Source: Carposina sasakii (Eukaryota > Arthropoda > Insecta > Lepidoptera > Carposinidae). Taken from it: a stretch of 64,000 bases of DNA. How positions within the stretch are numbered: the first letter of the stretch is position 1; each line of letters opens with the position of its first letter. The position numbers and the translations under genes were made by a program. The notes under the pieces were generated by a model. That model was not told the origin of the DNA. It saw only the letters and a list, made by a program, of their open reading frames with translations, and ran no database searches. Where the stretch lies: assembly GCA_014607495.2 (NCBI GenBank), contig CP053157.1:6758001-6822000 (forward strand), given 5' to 3'. Shown in pieces: positions 1 through 10,900 of the stretch.

Positions 1-144
1 TTAAATTCGCATTAGGGTGCTAACGTATGCGTTATTGTCGCAAATCTTGTTATTTTACAAGCACTCAAGATGATGATGATGACAGTACGAAAATAATTTA
101 AACTCTCACCATAAATGTACCCGAATTTTTTTAGCAAAATAGGT

Positions 145-405
145 TCATCATCATCAGCCTATTGCAGTCCACTGCTGGACGTAGGCCTCCCCCAGGGCAC
201 GCCACAAGTCTGCCATGGGGGGTATTTGCCCATAGTCACCACGCTGGGCAGGCGGGTTGGTGACCGCAGTTTGTATTTTGGACTATGTTGTCAACTCGGG
301 AGGCACTGCTGCCCACCTTCCGGAAACCCTTAATCGCCTCGTACGATACCCACGGGCAGACATGGGGTGGTACGAATTCTACTCTGCGGGCACCACGCGG
401 CCAAT
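145..405 (-). mobile_element. LINE-type 3' tail fragment
   Basis: Read on the minus strand this ends with the lepidopteran LINE tail motif gtccagcagtggactgcaat followed by a (gat)n run. The adjoining part (about 284-405), with gggcagcagtgcctcccg and ccgcgtggtgcc on the minus strand, recurs at 33411-33533. No coding remains. Confidence 0.6.
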
Positions 406-1684
406 AGGTTAAATTACGACATTTCTGTTCAGTTATCTCCGTTAATAACACCTCAGGTATGTACCTATACTCGTACTTGCTACCTACACATGGCTGTGTA
501 ACCAAAAATTTGATTTCTACCAAAAGACTGTAGGATCGTAAAAGAGATCCTGCACCATTTAGCTTTAAGCATAATAATGTAGATATTTGAATTAAATCAA
601 TATTACTAATGCACAGGAGGGACTGTTAAAGCATGAAATAGTATCGAATTTCATTGGTATTCTTGCATTCTTTATTGTACACACAAACATAAGACAATAT
701 AGTGCCTTAACATAGTTACACAGAAAGTGTACAAAGGCGAGCTTATCTCTTTAAGAGATTTCTTCCAGAAAACCCAAGCAAACAATTTGTTACACAATTA
801 TAGAGGGCAAGTCATGTGCACCCAAAGAAACATTGGTTAGCATATTACCTCTATAATTTTATTTATAGCCTACAAGTCGCAAATTAAATTCTATTTTATA
901 ATGTAATTCAATAATATAGAATATATCAAGTACTGAATCGAACTGTTTGCTGGGGTGTTTCGGCTATTTTTCTGTTGTTATATTTGGCGCGTGACGTTAG
1001 CGGGCATTCTGCCAAACGCCCACTGTGTGATTGCCGACGGCAAATAGGTAAATGCACTTCATAATATAAGACTGCGGCAAAAAAATGTAAACAAACTGCT
1101 CTGGAAGAGACTGCAAAAGATGCTGATTTCTTTGTGACTGAAAAGCTTTTTATGGCATACCTATATATGCCTAAAAATTAAACTTACAACGTGTATCGAG
1201 GTATTAATTCTAGACACTGAATATGTAAGTGCATTTTATTATAGTTTATCTTTTTTTAAATCTTTTTTCAAGGTGACAATGATAAGGTGCATTTTTAATT
1301 GACATAGGTTTTAAGATAGTCGTACCATTTCACGTGGGTAGGACTGTGTCAATTTGTGTGTCCGAACCCGAACCACACCTCTCATACAAATCTTGGCATT
1401 TGAATTCCGAATCTTACGCATGAAGGCAATTTATTTATATCTAGAACGGACGAGCCTTCTGTATTTTGCGTCACTAGAATTATGTTTGCCGCCTACCAAA
1501 ACTAGTCCAAGTAGATTAGTGGCGCAGTGGCGCTACCTACATGTGTTTTTTTTTCAAAGTAGACTTTTCAATATGCTAGTGCTGATTACACAGGTTATGA
1601 TCAGCCGTTGCCATGAAAGGGAAATAAATAATGATAAAATGCCATATAATAAGACACAGCAGGTCTAAACTCCGAATATATTTT
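406..1684. other. Intergenic, no gene seen
   Basis: AT-rich DNA. The only structure recognised is a LINE 3' tail at 666-772, listed separately. The segment 960-1060 is more GC-rich (ggcgcgtgacgttagcgggc) but has no coding frame or known repeat that I can name. The open frame at 1354-1668 looks random. Confidence 0.5.
666..772 (-). mobile_element. LINE 3' end fragment
   Basis: On the minus strand it reads ggaagaaatctct…gagataagctcgcc…tttgtac…caataaagaatg. This is a typical lepidopteran non-LTR 3' UTR ending in a polyadenylation signal. A related copy in + orientation is at 12121-12222. Confidence 0.6.
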
Positions 1685-1689
1685 TAGTT

Positions 1690-2013
1690 AAGCGGTGATA
1701 GCCCAGCGGTTAAGACGTGCCCCTTCCAGGCGGGAGGCGTAAGTTCGATCCCAGTCACCAATGAATTTATTTCATGTACAGATTTTAATGTTGTAAAATT
1801 GTCACTTAGCTCGTTCTTTGGAAAGCACGTAAAACTGCTCTCTCTATGGTTGTGCCGGCTTTCCGTCCCATCGGACTAACTATGAGAGTAACGGAATAGA
1901 GAGTGCATCTGTGTTTGCGCACACACTTGTGCACTATAATATCTTCTGCGTACCTGGCCAATCTCCGTAGAGATTGGTCGCCTTGGCCGAAATACGGTCG
2001 GAGATCATCATCA
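1690..2013 (+). mobile_element. tRNA-derived SINE
   Basis: The head at 1691-1765 has A-box-like (tgatagcccagcggttaaga) and B-box-like (gttcgatccc) sequences of a tRNA-type RNA polymerase III promoter. The 3' body from 1849 (ccggctttccgtcccatcgg…) to the cggagatcatcat end recurs at 28826-28985. It is a retroposon, not a functional tRNA, because the head cannot fold a full cloverleaf with matching acceptor ends. Confidence 0.75.
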
Positions 2014-2729
2014 TAATATTTTTAGTTACTTAAATTTTGCATTTAAAAAGATAATATTTAGAATAAATAGACAGATCTTTTACAAGTATACGTTGCATCT
2101 AAAAGCTGATTTACCTACACAAGTCATTTGGTTTATTTACTAGTAGGTATACCTACAGATTCATACATTGTAGGTAATGTCAACATGCTGTATATGTAAC
2201 TAGACATACTTCTAGCTACGTTTAAATGTATCAAACAGTAGGATGCCCGCCAAGGCTTCCGGGATAGACCAATCTTATTTCGAGCACATAGTAGGTATGT
2301 TAACATAAATAATTCATAAACAACGAGTTATACCTATATGATTTTATTCGACATTTAGACCCAATAATATGTTTACAGGACTAATTTTATGTGACGTCTC
2401 TTTCAGATGTAAGTGCTTGTTTGTAAATAAGATAAGATACGCATATCGCATCACTTTCTTATTTGATACCTAGATCAACGTGAATGCGCTTATCGAGTTA
2501 AAATAAACTAAGTATTTCACAGTAATATTCATACAGAAAATAGGTGCCAGCCAACATGAAAAAAGTTTAACGTAATATTTAACATACACATTAGTAATGA
2601 ATGAAAACTTGTAAAAAGTGATGTTTTTTTGTAAATTGCCCGAGACACCATCCTTGTGGCGTATACGTCTCTCGGTCATTACGTACGTATGCAGAAAAAT
2701 AGATCTTACAGAAAATACATACATACATA
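2014..2729. other. Intergenic, nothing recognised
   Basis: AT-rich sequence without a credible coding frame. The minus-strand open frame at 2470-2724 has no recognisable motif and a low-complexity, hydrophobic composition typical of AT-rich noncoding DNA. Confidence 0.5.
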
Positions 2730-2730
2730 T

Positions 2731-2993
2731 ACAGGGTGTAACAGAAAGGGTATGTTAAGCGTTTTCGCTATGTAAATAGACCATTATAGAGAACCTATTT
2801 CCAAAATTTGAGAATCGAAATCACATGTTTATTTTTCAAAATTGTATGAACATTCTTAAGTTGTTTAGAAATTCTCCATACTACCAGTAAAATTAAACAT
2901 TTGATTTCGAGTCTGAAATTTTGTATAATGGTTCCTTTTATTGGGCTATTTACATAGCGTCTTGCTTAACATACCCCTTTTGTTACATCCTGT
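2731..2993. mobile_element. Tc1/mariner-type MITE (family M1), complete
   Basis: The ends are inverted repeats: acagggtgtaacagaaaggg at the left and the complement of it at 2964-2993, extended inward (gctatgtaaatag) to about 45 bp. TA lies at both borders, as expected for TA target sites. Related ends occur at 55768, 60010, 60460 and 61839. No transposase is present. Confidence 0.8.
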
Positions 2994-2994
2994 A

Positions 2995-3196
2995 GACATG
3001 GCTGTGTTTCCCAAATAGAGTAGCCTGAACTACAGAATCATAGGGGAGATCGTTTAGCATAGCGGGGACAGATGATAATGTTCAGCGACAAGATACTAGA
3101 TTATGGCCTGAGAGAATACCCTAGTTCTTTAGTCGACTCCTACCACTGCTGATGCTGTATTCTTGTGAAGCCCTGCATCAGCACAGGAATAACCCA
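2995..3196 (+). mobile_element. Repeat family C copy (SINE-like)
   Basis: Begins tggctgtgtttcccaaatag and contains catagcggggacagatg and gaagccctgcatcagcac. The same ordered blocks recur at 9966-10172, 24738-24825 and 58451-58634 (+), and at 11075-11158 and 55694-55751 (-). It abuts the right end of the preceding MITE. Confidence 0.7.
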
Positions 3197-3479
3197 ACAA
3201 AATAGCGTCCGCTAACCCAATGATCACTGTTATATTTAAAAGCATTCACAATATTCAGTTGAATTACTTTAAATTCACGGCCCTGCTTTTCAATTATATT
3301 GACAAGTGGTTCAATGGAACCTTGATTAATATCCATGATGACCCGCTTGTACCAGCTTTTACATGACTGAATTAAATGAGCATTTTCATTTTAAAATTGA
3401 ATCGCTGTCTTTCATGACAAAATTGAAATACCTACAACTCAAAATCTGAGTCACCATTTTGGGCAATCAAGGGATAATA

Positions 3480-3516
3480 ATGTTTTTGTGCATTCTCTTA
3501 TTTCTTACCACAGTAG
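3480..3516 (+). CDS. Coding exon 1: signal peptide
   Basis: The ATG has A at -3 and an in-frame TGA 33 nt upstream, so the start is well placed. Twelve codons encode a hydrophobic signal sequence. The exon leaves one extra base (g) before a consensus donor gtaagt. Exon 2 needs exactly one upstream base to be in frame, and joining them gives a valine and a good cleavage site (…TVVG|LKGHC). The exon is very short and 12.9 kb from exon 2, so the link rests on phase, signal quality and donor strength. Another first exon elsewhere cannot be excluded. Confidence 0.55.
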
Positions 3517-4874
3517 GTAAGTTAATTGAGTAAAATATATTAATTTACGATGTGCCTGTCTAAACTTGACCTTAGTCAGTCAACAAAATATGCAATAGAC
3601 TTCTGCAAATTATAGTTGAGAAGTGATAAATTTCTCGACTTCTTTCTTTAACTATATAGGTACGTGGGTAGGTACATAAATAACATCTTACAATAGTAAC
3701 ACAATAAGGTGATTGACTGACAACAAAGTGTAAATAAATAGTCGCTACTAGTCTATTTATTGGGTCTAATAAAACCTGGGCTTCTATCCTATCTACTACG
3801 CCGTATAGATTTGATATGAATGTGTCTTGCTTAGTTTGGAAACAAAAAAGTTCTGTATTTTTTCTCTACAATAATTTATATTGTTACGAAAAATTGTACC
3901 TAATGTAAAGTACCTAGGATTGTAATTAGGATTGTAATAAAGTACCTATGTTGCATTTGCTTGGATTTAGCTTCTCGTTACGTGTCTTGTGTTCGTGACC
4001 ATGAGTCGGCAGATCCGAGAGTCAGCGGAGGGTGTAGCGCCCGGTGGTGGGCGAACCCTCGATGGGCATTTGCTGTATTACGCCCTAAGATCTATTTGAT
4101 CTATTTGAGATTATTACCAATCCAAGCTGAAAAAATACGCCTAAATTCTGCATTTTGCAAAGCATCACTGCGCTTTTAATAAACATTACCGGATTTTACT
4201 AATGATTACCGCTATCGCATTAATTTTACGGCAATTTTACTAAAAATTACCGCACATACTAAATATTGCCGCGTAATTGGCCACACGTCATTTCAGTTCA
4301 GACAACGGTATTTGCTCAATTCGCTCATCATTTAATCAGCTTGTTGAGCTTCAATACCTTTCATCTATACAATGTAAAATCACATGTCTACTACTACATG
4401 TTTACATACAAGGTGATAAAATGCTCATAAAGCGATACAAATACACGCAGCCACAGCGAACTAACCCACCGCTATAATAGACTGTAGCACCTGACATAGA
4501 CACCAGCGACAGTATCAACTGAGTCAATAAAACAGTAATACTATTTGCTATACACAGTAGCGTCCCAAGGGAGGCCCAAGAAATACCCGAACGATCACAA
4601 GGTAAATCGGCCGTTGCTTTTGCCACCCTACAGTGCCATTTGTCATCGCGCACGAACAGACGACACTTTTTTTGCGGTCGAACAGATATGGGGTAATCTT
4701 TAAAATATTAATGTGCTAGGTATTAAATCTTAATATATAAAAAATCCGTGTCACTGTGTATGTTCCGAATAAACTCAAAAACGAGTCAACTGATATTCAT
4801 GAAAATTGGCATATATGTATATGTAATTTTGTCCAACTTAGATGATAGGATAGTTATTATTTAAATTAATATCA

Positions 4875-4944
<70 letters not shown>

Positions 4945-7900
4945 TATTGAATAAATGTTATAAAAATGTTATGTTAATTTGTGTTAAATTTGTCTTTCAA
5001 ATCTGTCTTAAATCACTAAGCCACAGCAACGCGTGGCCGGGTCTGCTAGTATACCTATGCTTTTAACTAAGGCTCTAGCAGTCTTGTGTATTCTACCTCG
5101 AGTTTTAATTATTTCCATAATAATATTTTTCAGTGCAAGCAACAATAAATGCAGTTACTCGTTTGATTAAATTCAATAAACCTACCTAGGTCCAAACAAA
5201 ATCGACATCGAAAATGTGGAGTGCGAAAAATATTTACGAGAGATTGTGTGTGATCAAGTCCTAGAACTGTTTAACTCGAAATAAAAGTGTTCAATACATT
5301 TCTGCATTAGTCCGTTTATAAAAAAATCTTGTGTAAGTACACGAATTTGGGAATAATGGGTATTGGTGGTTCTGATTTTAATTAACTTTCTAACACTTTT
5401 TCAAGTTTTATTTTATTTTTTTAATTTGTCTTGTTACAATCCATGCGACTTTGTCATCGGGCAATTTAGTAGCTCGTCTGCACAGGTCCGTACTCAGATG
5501 GGATAACTTTTTGCACAGCCCGCTGACTTCATCGCAACTTTGTAAGGAAATCTGCCCTATTATCGCGGCCGTACTAATGCGTTTACTGTCCTCAATAATA
5601 GCTTGCTGATAAGACGACAAAATTCACTAGGTTTGATGACGGTGTTATAATTTGTCATTTTCATAAAATGGTGCCGATTTTTTTGTGAACTCTTGAAGTA
5701 AAAGCAATCCTTGCGGGCTTTCCTTCTTCTCTCATGCTTGTCGATGATATAAGGGCACTCTGTCTATTGATAGAGTGGTTAAAGCGAAGATTAAGTGTTG
5801 AAATAAGGTACATCTTATGTACCGAGAGGGTTTAACCCCGAATACGGGATAAGATCTATATAATAGTAGGCTAAAGCGTTATGTTATCTTAATGCTAGTA
5901 TATTCTGACACGTTTTGAGAGAATCGACAAAAAAAAATTAAACCTTCGTTAAAAACCTTTCTGATAGTAAATACCAAAATTCTCACTTTACTTAATATAA
6001 TATTTATTTGGATAAATATTATTTCGCACTGAGAATATTTAAGGTAACCCCCTGCGGGCTATAAATTCGAATAAAACAATTTGGCCTGCCTGGCATCGCA
6101 CCCCAACTATACGGCGTCAGGGCTACCACTCGCAAATAAATACGCATACATTAAAAAACATATTTTTCACATATTTCCCAAAAAAACTTAGGTTTGTTAG
6201 GTACTGCAGGAGTTTTCCGTAATTAACCTGTTATAGACGTAATCTTTTACGAAAAATTCAATCGGTCATTCTGCTAATACCTATACAGGTAGTTTATTAG
6301 GGAATTCAACGGTGTGTGTAACTAAAAATACGTCTTTTGAGTTGACTCCCCTTGGCTCTAGATGTGCGCAATGATATTGCTGGGATCAAGATACAAATTG
6401 TTACCGGATCAGACCAGTTACAAGATACACATTGTGATTGGAAACGGTTGCGCAAAACCCTTTAAGGTATACCTAAGGTTATGAGTAAATTTATTTCCTA
6501 TACTATAATTTGTTAACATATCACTAATTAGCACAAATGCGTTTGCCTTAGTTTCAAGTACAAATCGGTCATATAGTTTTAAGGCAGGTCCAAGCAAATG
6601 TGACTAAGATAAGATGACATAATATACCTATAGCTATACGTACGAGTATGACATAATTATTAAATCTGCAAAGTGACTCGAGAATAACAATTGACCTCCG
6701 CAGCTCCGTGACCATGTGGTTAGTGGGTAAAATATCTCCGATGTTTGAATTTAAAATCACACAACTGTTGCAAATTAAATCAGGTCCTAAGATTTCGCAA
6801 TATATGTACCTATACCTTATTAATAATTAATATTCGATTGATTCATTTATCATGCATTGGGTATCTTATCCGTGATATCTAATGTGAATAAAAATATTAT
6901 CTCATTTTATTACTTACATAGATAGTGACCTATTTTCCGATGTCTACAACCCTGTATATACTTTCCTCGTAAATCTCGATTAGCCTTTGGCGGAAAGAAT
7001 GATTTTATAGATTATCTGCAATAATATTTTACGGGTAAATAATGTTTTATCATTATCTTTTAGTATTTTCGCGATTAACATATTATTCGCTTTCATAACT
7101 TACGAATACAATTCATAGTGTATAGCTATCGGGATGAAAAATAACGTTGCCAATATGTAATTTAGAAAAGAGATGGTAAAATTCGTCATCCGAGTAATTG
7201 ACCCGGTGGCTTAGTGGTTAGAACACTGACACGCGGAATGCAGGGGTCGTGGGTTCGATTCCCACCCGGATGAGGAATTTTTTCCATTTCTTTATTAATA
7301 ATTTTACAATTCATTTATACAATTTTTATACGGGCGGGTTATCTACGAATTGAATTAAGTCCCTCTTGCTTTACGTAAGTGCTGCATTGCACAGGTACTT
7401 TATTGCTAATTAAGTACATATTATGATGTTATTATGACCTTCATATTCAATAAAACTCAATGAATTTGTTTACAAAAATCCACAAAAGTAAGTGTGACCT
7501 CTATGGTGTGTAAAAACACTCCTTTCTTAATAAGTTGTAAAATAATAGCCTTTATTTAAGTAAGTACATACGTAATTAAGTACATGTATAGGTAGTTAGT
7601 TAAATGTTGCATTAAAAAAAAAATCGATCTTAAAAATGTCTATGAAACTCAAATGTCCTATGTTCTGCTAAGTGTAGAGAAAAACATTATTACGAGTATA
7701 CCTTCTTATGTGCAATATTCATTATCCGTGCCTGATGATTTGGGAGCTCTGCCAATCCCGAATAGGTTTACTGCACAGATTACCTCCTAGGCCTTAGGGG
7801 GTAATCTGTGGTTTACTGCCATGAAATATGTATAATTAGTAGATTATATTGCTGCTGTAGGTAATATAGCTGTTGCTAGCGATTTCGTCCGCGTGGATTA

Positions 7901-10900
7901 CAGAAGGCCTAGTCCTTTCTACCGATTTCGTACGCGTGGACTACAGAAGGCCTAGTCCTTTCTACCGATTTTGTACGCGTGGACTACAGAAGGCCTAGTC
8001 CTTTCTACAGATTTCGTACGCGTGGACTACAGAAGGCCTAGTCCTTTCTACCGATTTCGTACGCGTGAACTACAGAAGGCCTAGTCCTCTCTACCGATTT
8101 CGTCAGCGTGGACTACAGAAGGCCTAGTCCTTTCTACCCATTTCGTACGCGTGGACTACAGAAGGCCTAGTCCTTTCTACCGATTTCGTACGCGTGGACT
8201 ACAGAAGGCCTAGTCCTTTCTACCGATTTCGTACGCGTGGATTACAGAAGGCCTAGTCCTTTCTACCGATTTCGTCAGCGTGGACTACAGAAGGTCTAGT
8301 CCTTTCTACTGATTTCGTCAGCGTGGACTACAGAAGGCCTAGTCCTTTCTACCGATTTCGTCAGCGTGGACTACAGAAGGTCTAGTCCTTTCTACTGATT
8401 TCGTCAGCGTGGACTACAGAAGGCATAGTCCTTTCTACCGATTTCGTACGCGTGGACTACAGAAGGCCTAGTCCTTTCTACCCATTTCGTACGCGTGGAC
8501 TACAGAAGGCCTAGTCCTTTCTACCGATTTCGTACGCGTGGACTACAGAAGGCCTTGTCCTTTCTACCGATTTCGTCAGCGTGGACTACAGAAGGTCTAG
8601 TCCTTTCTTCTGATTCGTCAGCGTGGACTACAAAAGGCATAGTCCTTTCTACCGATTTCGTACGCGTGGACTACAGAAGGCCTAGTCCTTTCTACCGATT
8701 TCGTCAGCGTGGACTACAGAAGGCCTAGTCCTTTCTACCGATTTTGTCCGCGTGGACTACAGAAGCCCTAGTCCTTTCTACCGATTTCGTCCGCGTGGAC
8801 TACAGAAGGCCTAGTCCTTTCTACAGATTTCGTTAGCGTGGACTTTAGAAGGTACCTAGCCTAAGTTCTTCTATATTCCCAATAACATGTAAGCAAAATT
8901 TCAAGGAGATTGGTTGAGTAAATAAAGTGCGAAGAGGTAACAAAAACAAACCAACAGACAAGCTTACTTTCGCTTTCGCATTAAATGCTTGGGAGAATGG
9001 ATGTTACTCTTTCACACAAAACTACCGAACAGATATTGATAAAACTTGGCAGATAAGCTTATACATAACTATAACACAAAAGCATTAGGTTTACGCCGAC
9101 GACCTATCGTATAGGTACGTCGGATATTATGTAAAAATATGTACCAGAAATCTTTAAAATAAATTTGAAATGAGCAACACCGCTAAAGCAGCTGAACTAA
9201 GATATGCCGCGATCCCGTCTTGTCCTTGATAACTAGTCGATACTCGTGTATGAACATTTGTTTTTTTAGCAACCTGTATTTGTATATAAAATTTTACTGA
9301 CGAGTATATTATAGGTGCCGATATGTCTGATCATCATAGTCTGATAGGATGTTATCATTTGGAATAGAGTTAAGAAAAGAACAGAATACTGACTGAATAG
9401 AATACTGATGTAAAGCAGCTGGTAGTTTCTCAGGTAATTTGTCCGGAATATATATTTTTTCGGGATAAAAACTACGAATGTTCCACACCTTGAATAATTA
9501 ATAGTTAAAATTCGTTGTGTACCTATCTTATCAATAACCTAAAAGGTTTCCTTTTTTGTAAAGACAACACACACACGAGTTAGTGTAAGTAGGTAAAGAT
9601 CGAAGAATGCTCTACTTTCTTTGACTATTATCGGGATACTTTTCGTTGATCTTTTATATTTGATGTTTATCATAGCGTATCATAGAATATGTCCTTGTCA
9701 AGGTCTAGTAACGTCGCATTTAGTTAAAAATCAGCGCTGCAAAACAGTCACATGTTGCCAAAATAAGTTTACACCAGATAAGACTTTATAGATCACCGTG
9801 ATAAGAATGACTATCGTATGTCTATTGGTTATCGAGATTAGAATTGACTTTTTTAAGTGTGCGAATTTTGACGGCTGAATTTGATTCGTGGAAAGATTTG
9901 TCGTTAAATAAATATCTGATATTTCAGCAATAGAAATATGACCTACTTCAGCATACTTGTATAGAAACGGCTGCGTTCCCGTAACGTGTTCCAGAACTGC
10001 AGGATCATAAGGGAGATTCCACAGTCACGTTTATCATAGCGGGGACAGATGTACTTAGGTATGTAAATGATCAAGTTGCTTAGCAGCTTATCGCCTGAGA
10101 AAATGCTCGAGTTCTACGACATGGACGAAAGGAGATGCAGCTGATATTTTAGTGAAGCCCCGCATCAATACATGATGATACACGAGTGTACCTACAGGAA
10201 TATTTTAGCTACCTACACCTATATATCATAATTTAATCTACATAACAATAGCTACATATAAAGGCAGTATTCAAAATGTTAGGTAGGTATTAATAAAATA
10301 TAATAATTAATAGCACGAACCAATTATCTTAAGCTACCTACTTGACAGCAATGATTTTTCCTTGTTCTAGCAAAGTGTTAGGTAACAATCTATTCTATGA
10401 TTTCAACATAACGAGGAACTAATACAGCATAAGTCATAGTAGACAAAGTATTACAGTAATATCACATATTTTTTATGTAAATAACCTTAAATTGTACCTA
10501 GTTAGACAAACATACGTTATCAGTGACGTGCACATACTGCCGTCGGCGAAACTGACGGCCTTTGTATGGAAAATTGAAAAGTAGCTCAATCATTGTACGT
10601 TGTCATAGTAATTTTTTATAGTGTCACATACAACACACAATAACCGTAATGGTGTGTTTTCTCAGTGATTTTCCAACACATGCTTTCGAAACATATGTAA
10701 TAGTATAACGACAACAACAACGTGGCCAATTAAGGCTGTGATGAGCATATTTTCTCACGCAGGCGTCCGGTTTTTGTATATACACATTTTTTTTTATAAA
10801 CATACGTACAAATAAGCAATTTAATCAATACAAACAAAGAGATAAGCTAGTAGCTCATCATTGATCATTTACGTCAGGGGTCCCCAAACTTCTCATAGAT

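Noticed and set aside
1690..1765. tRNA gene
   Set aside because: A and B boxes are present but it continues into a repeated body found elsewhere, and the acceptor stem does not close well. It is a SINE head. The same applies to 7200-7270, 25005-25081, 33780-33850 and 63834-63910.
8495..8728. 77-codon ORF
   Set aside because: It lies wholly inside the 43-bp tandem array and is open only because the unit lacks stops.
7882..8855. CRISPR-like array
   Set aside because: Units are directly contiguous 43-bp repeats without unique spacers, in an insect genome. It is a minisatellite.
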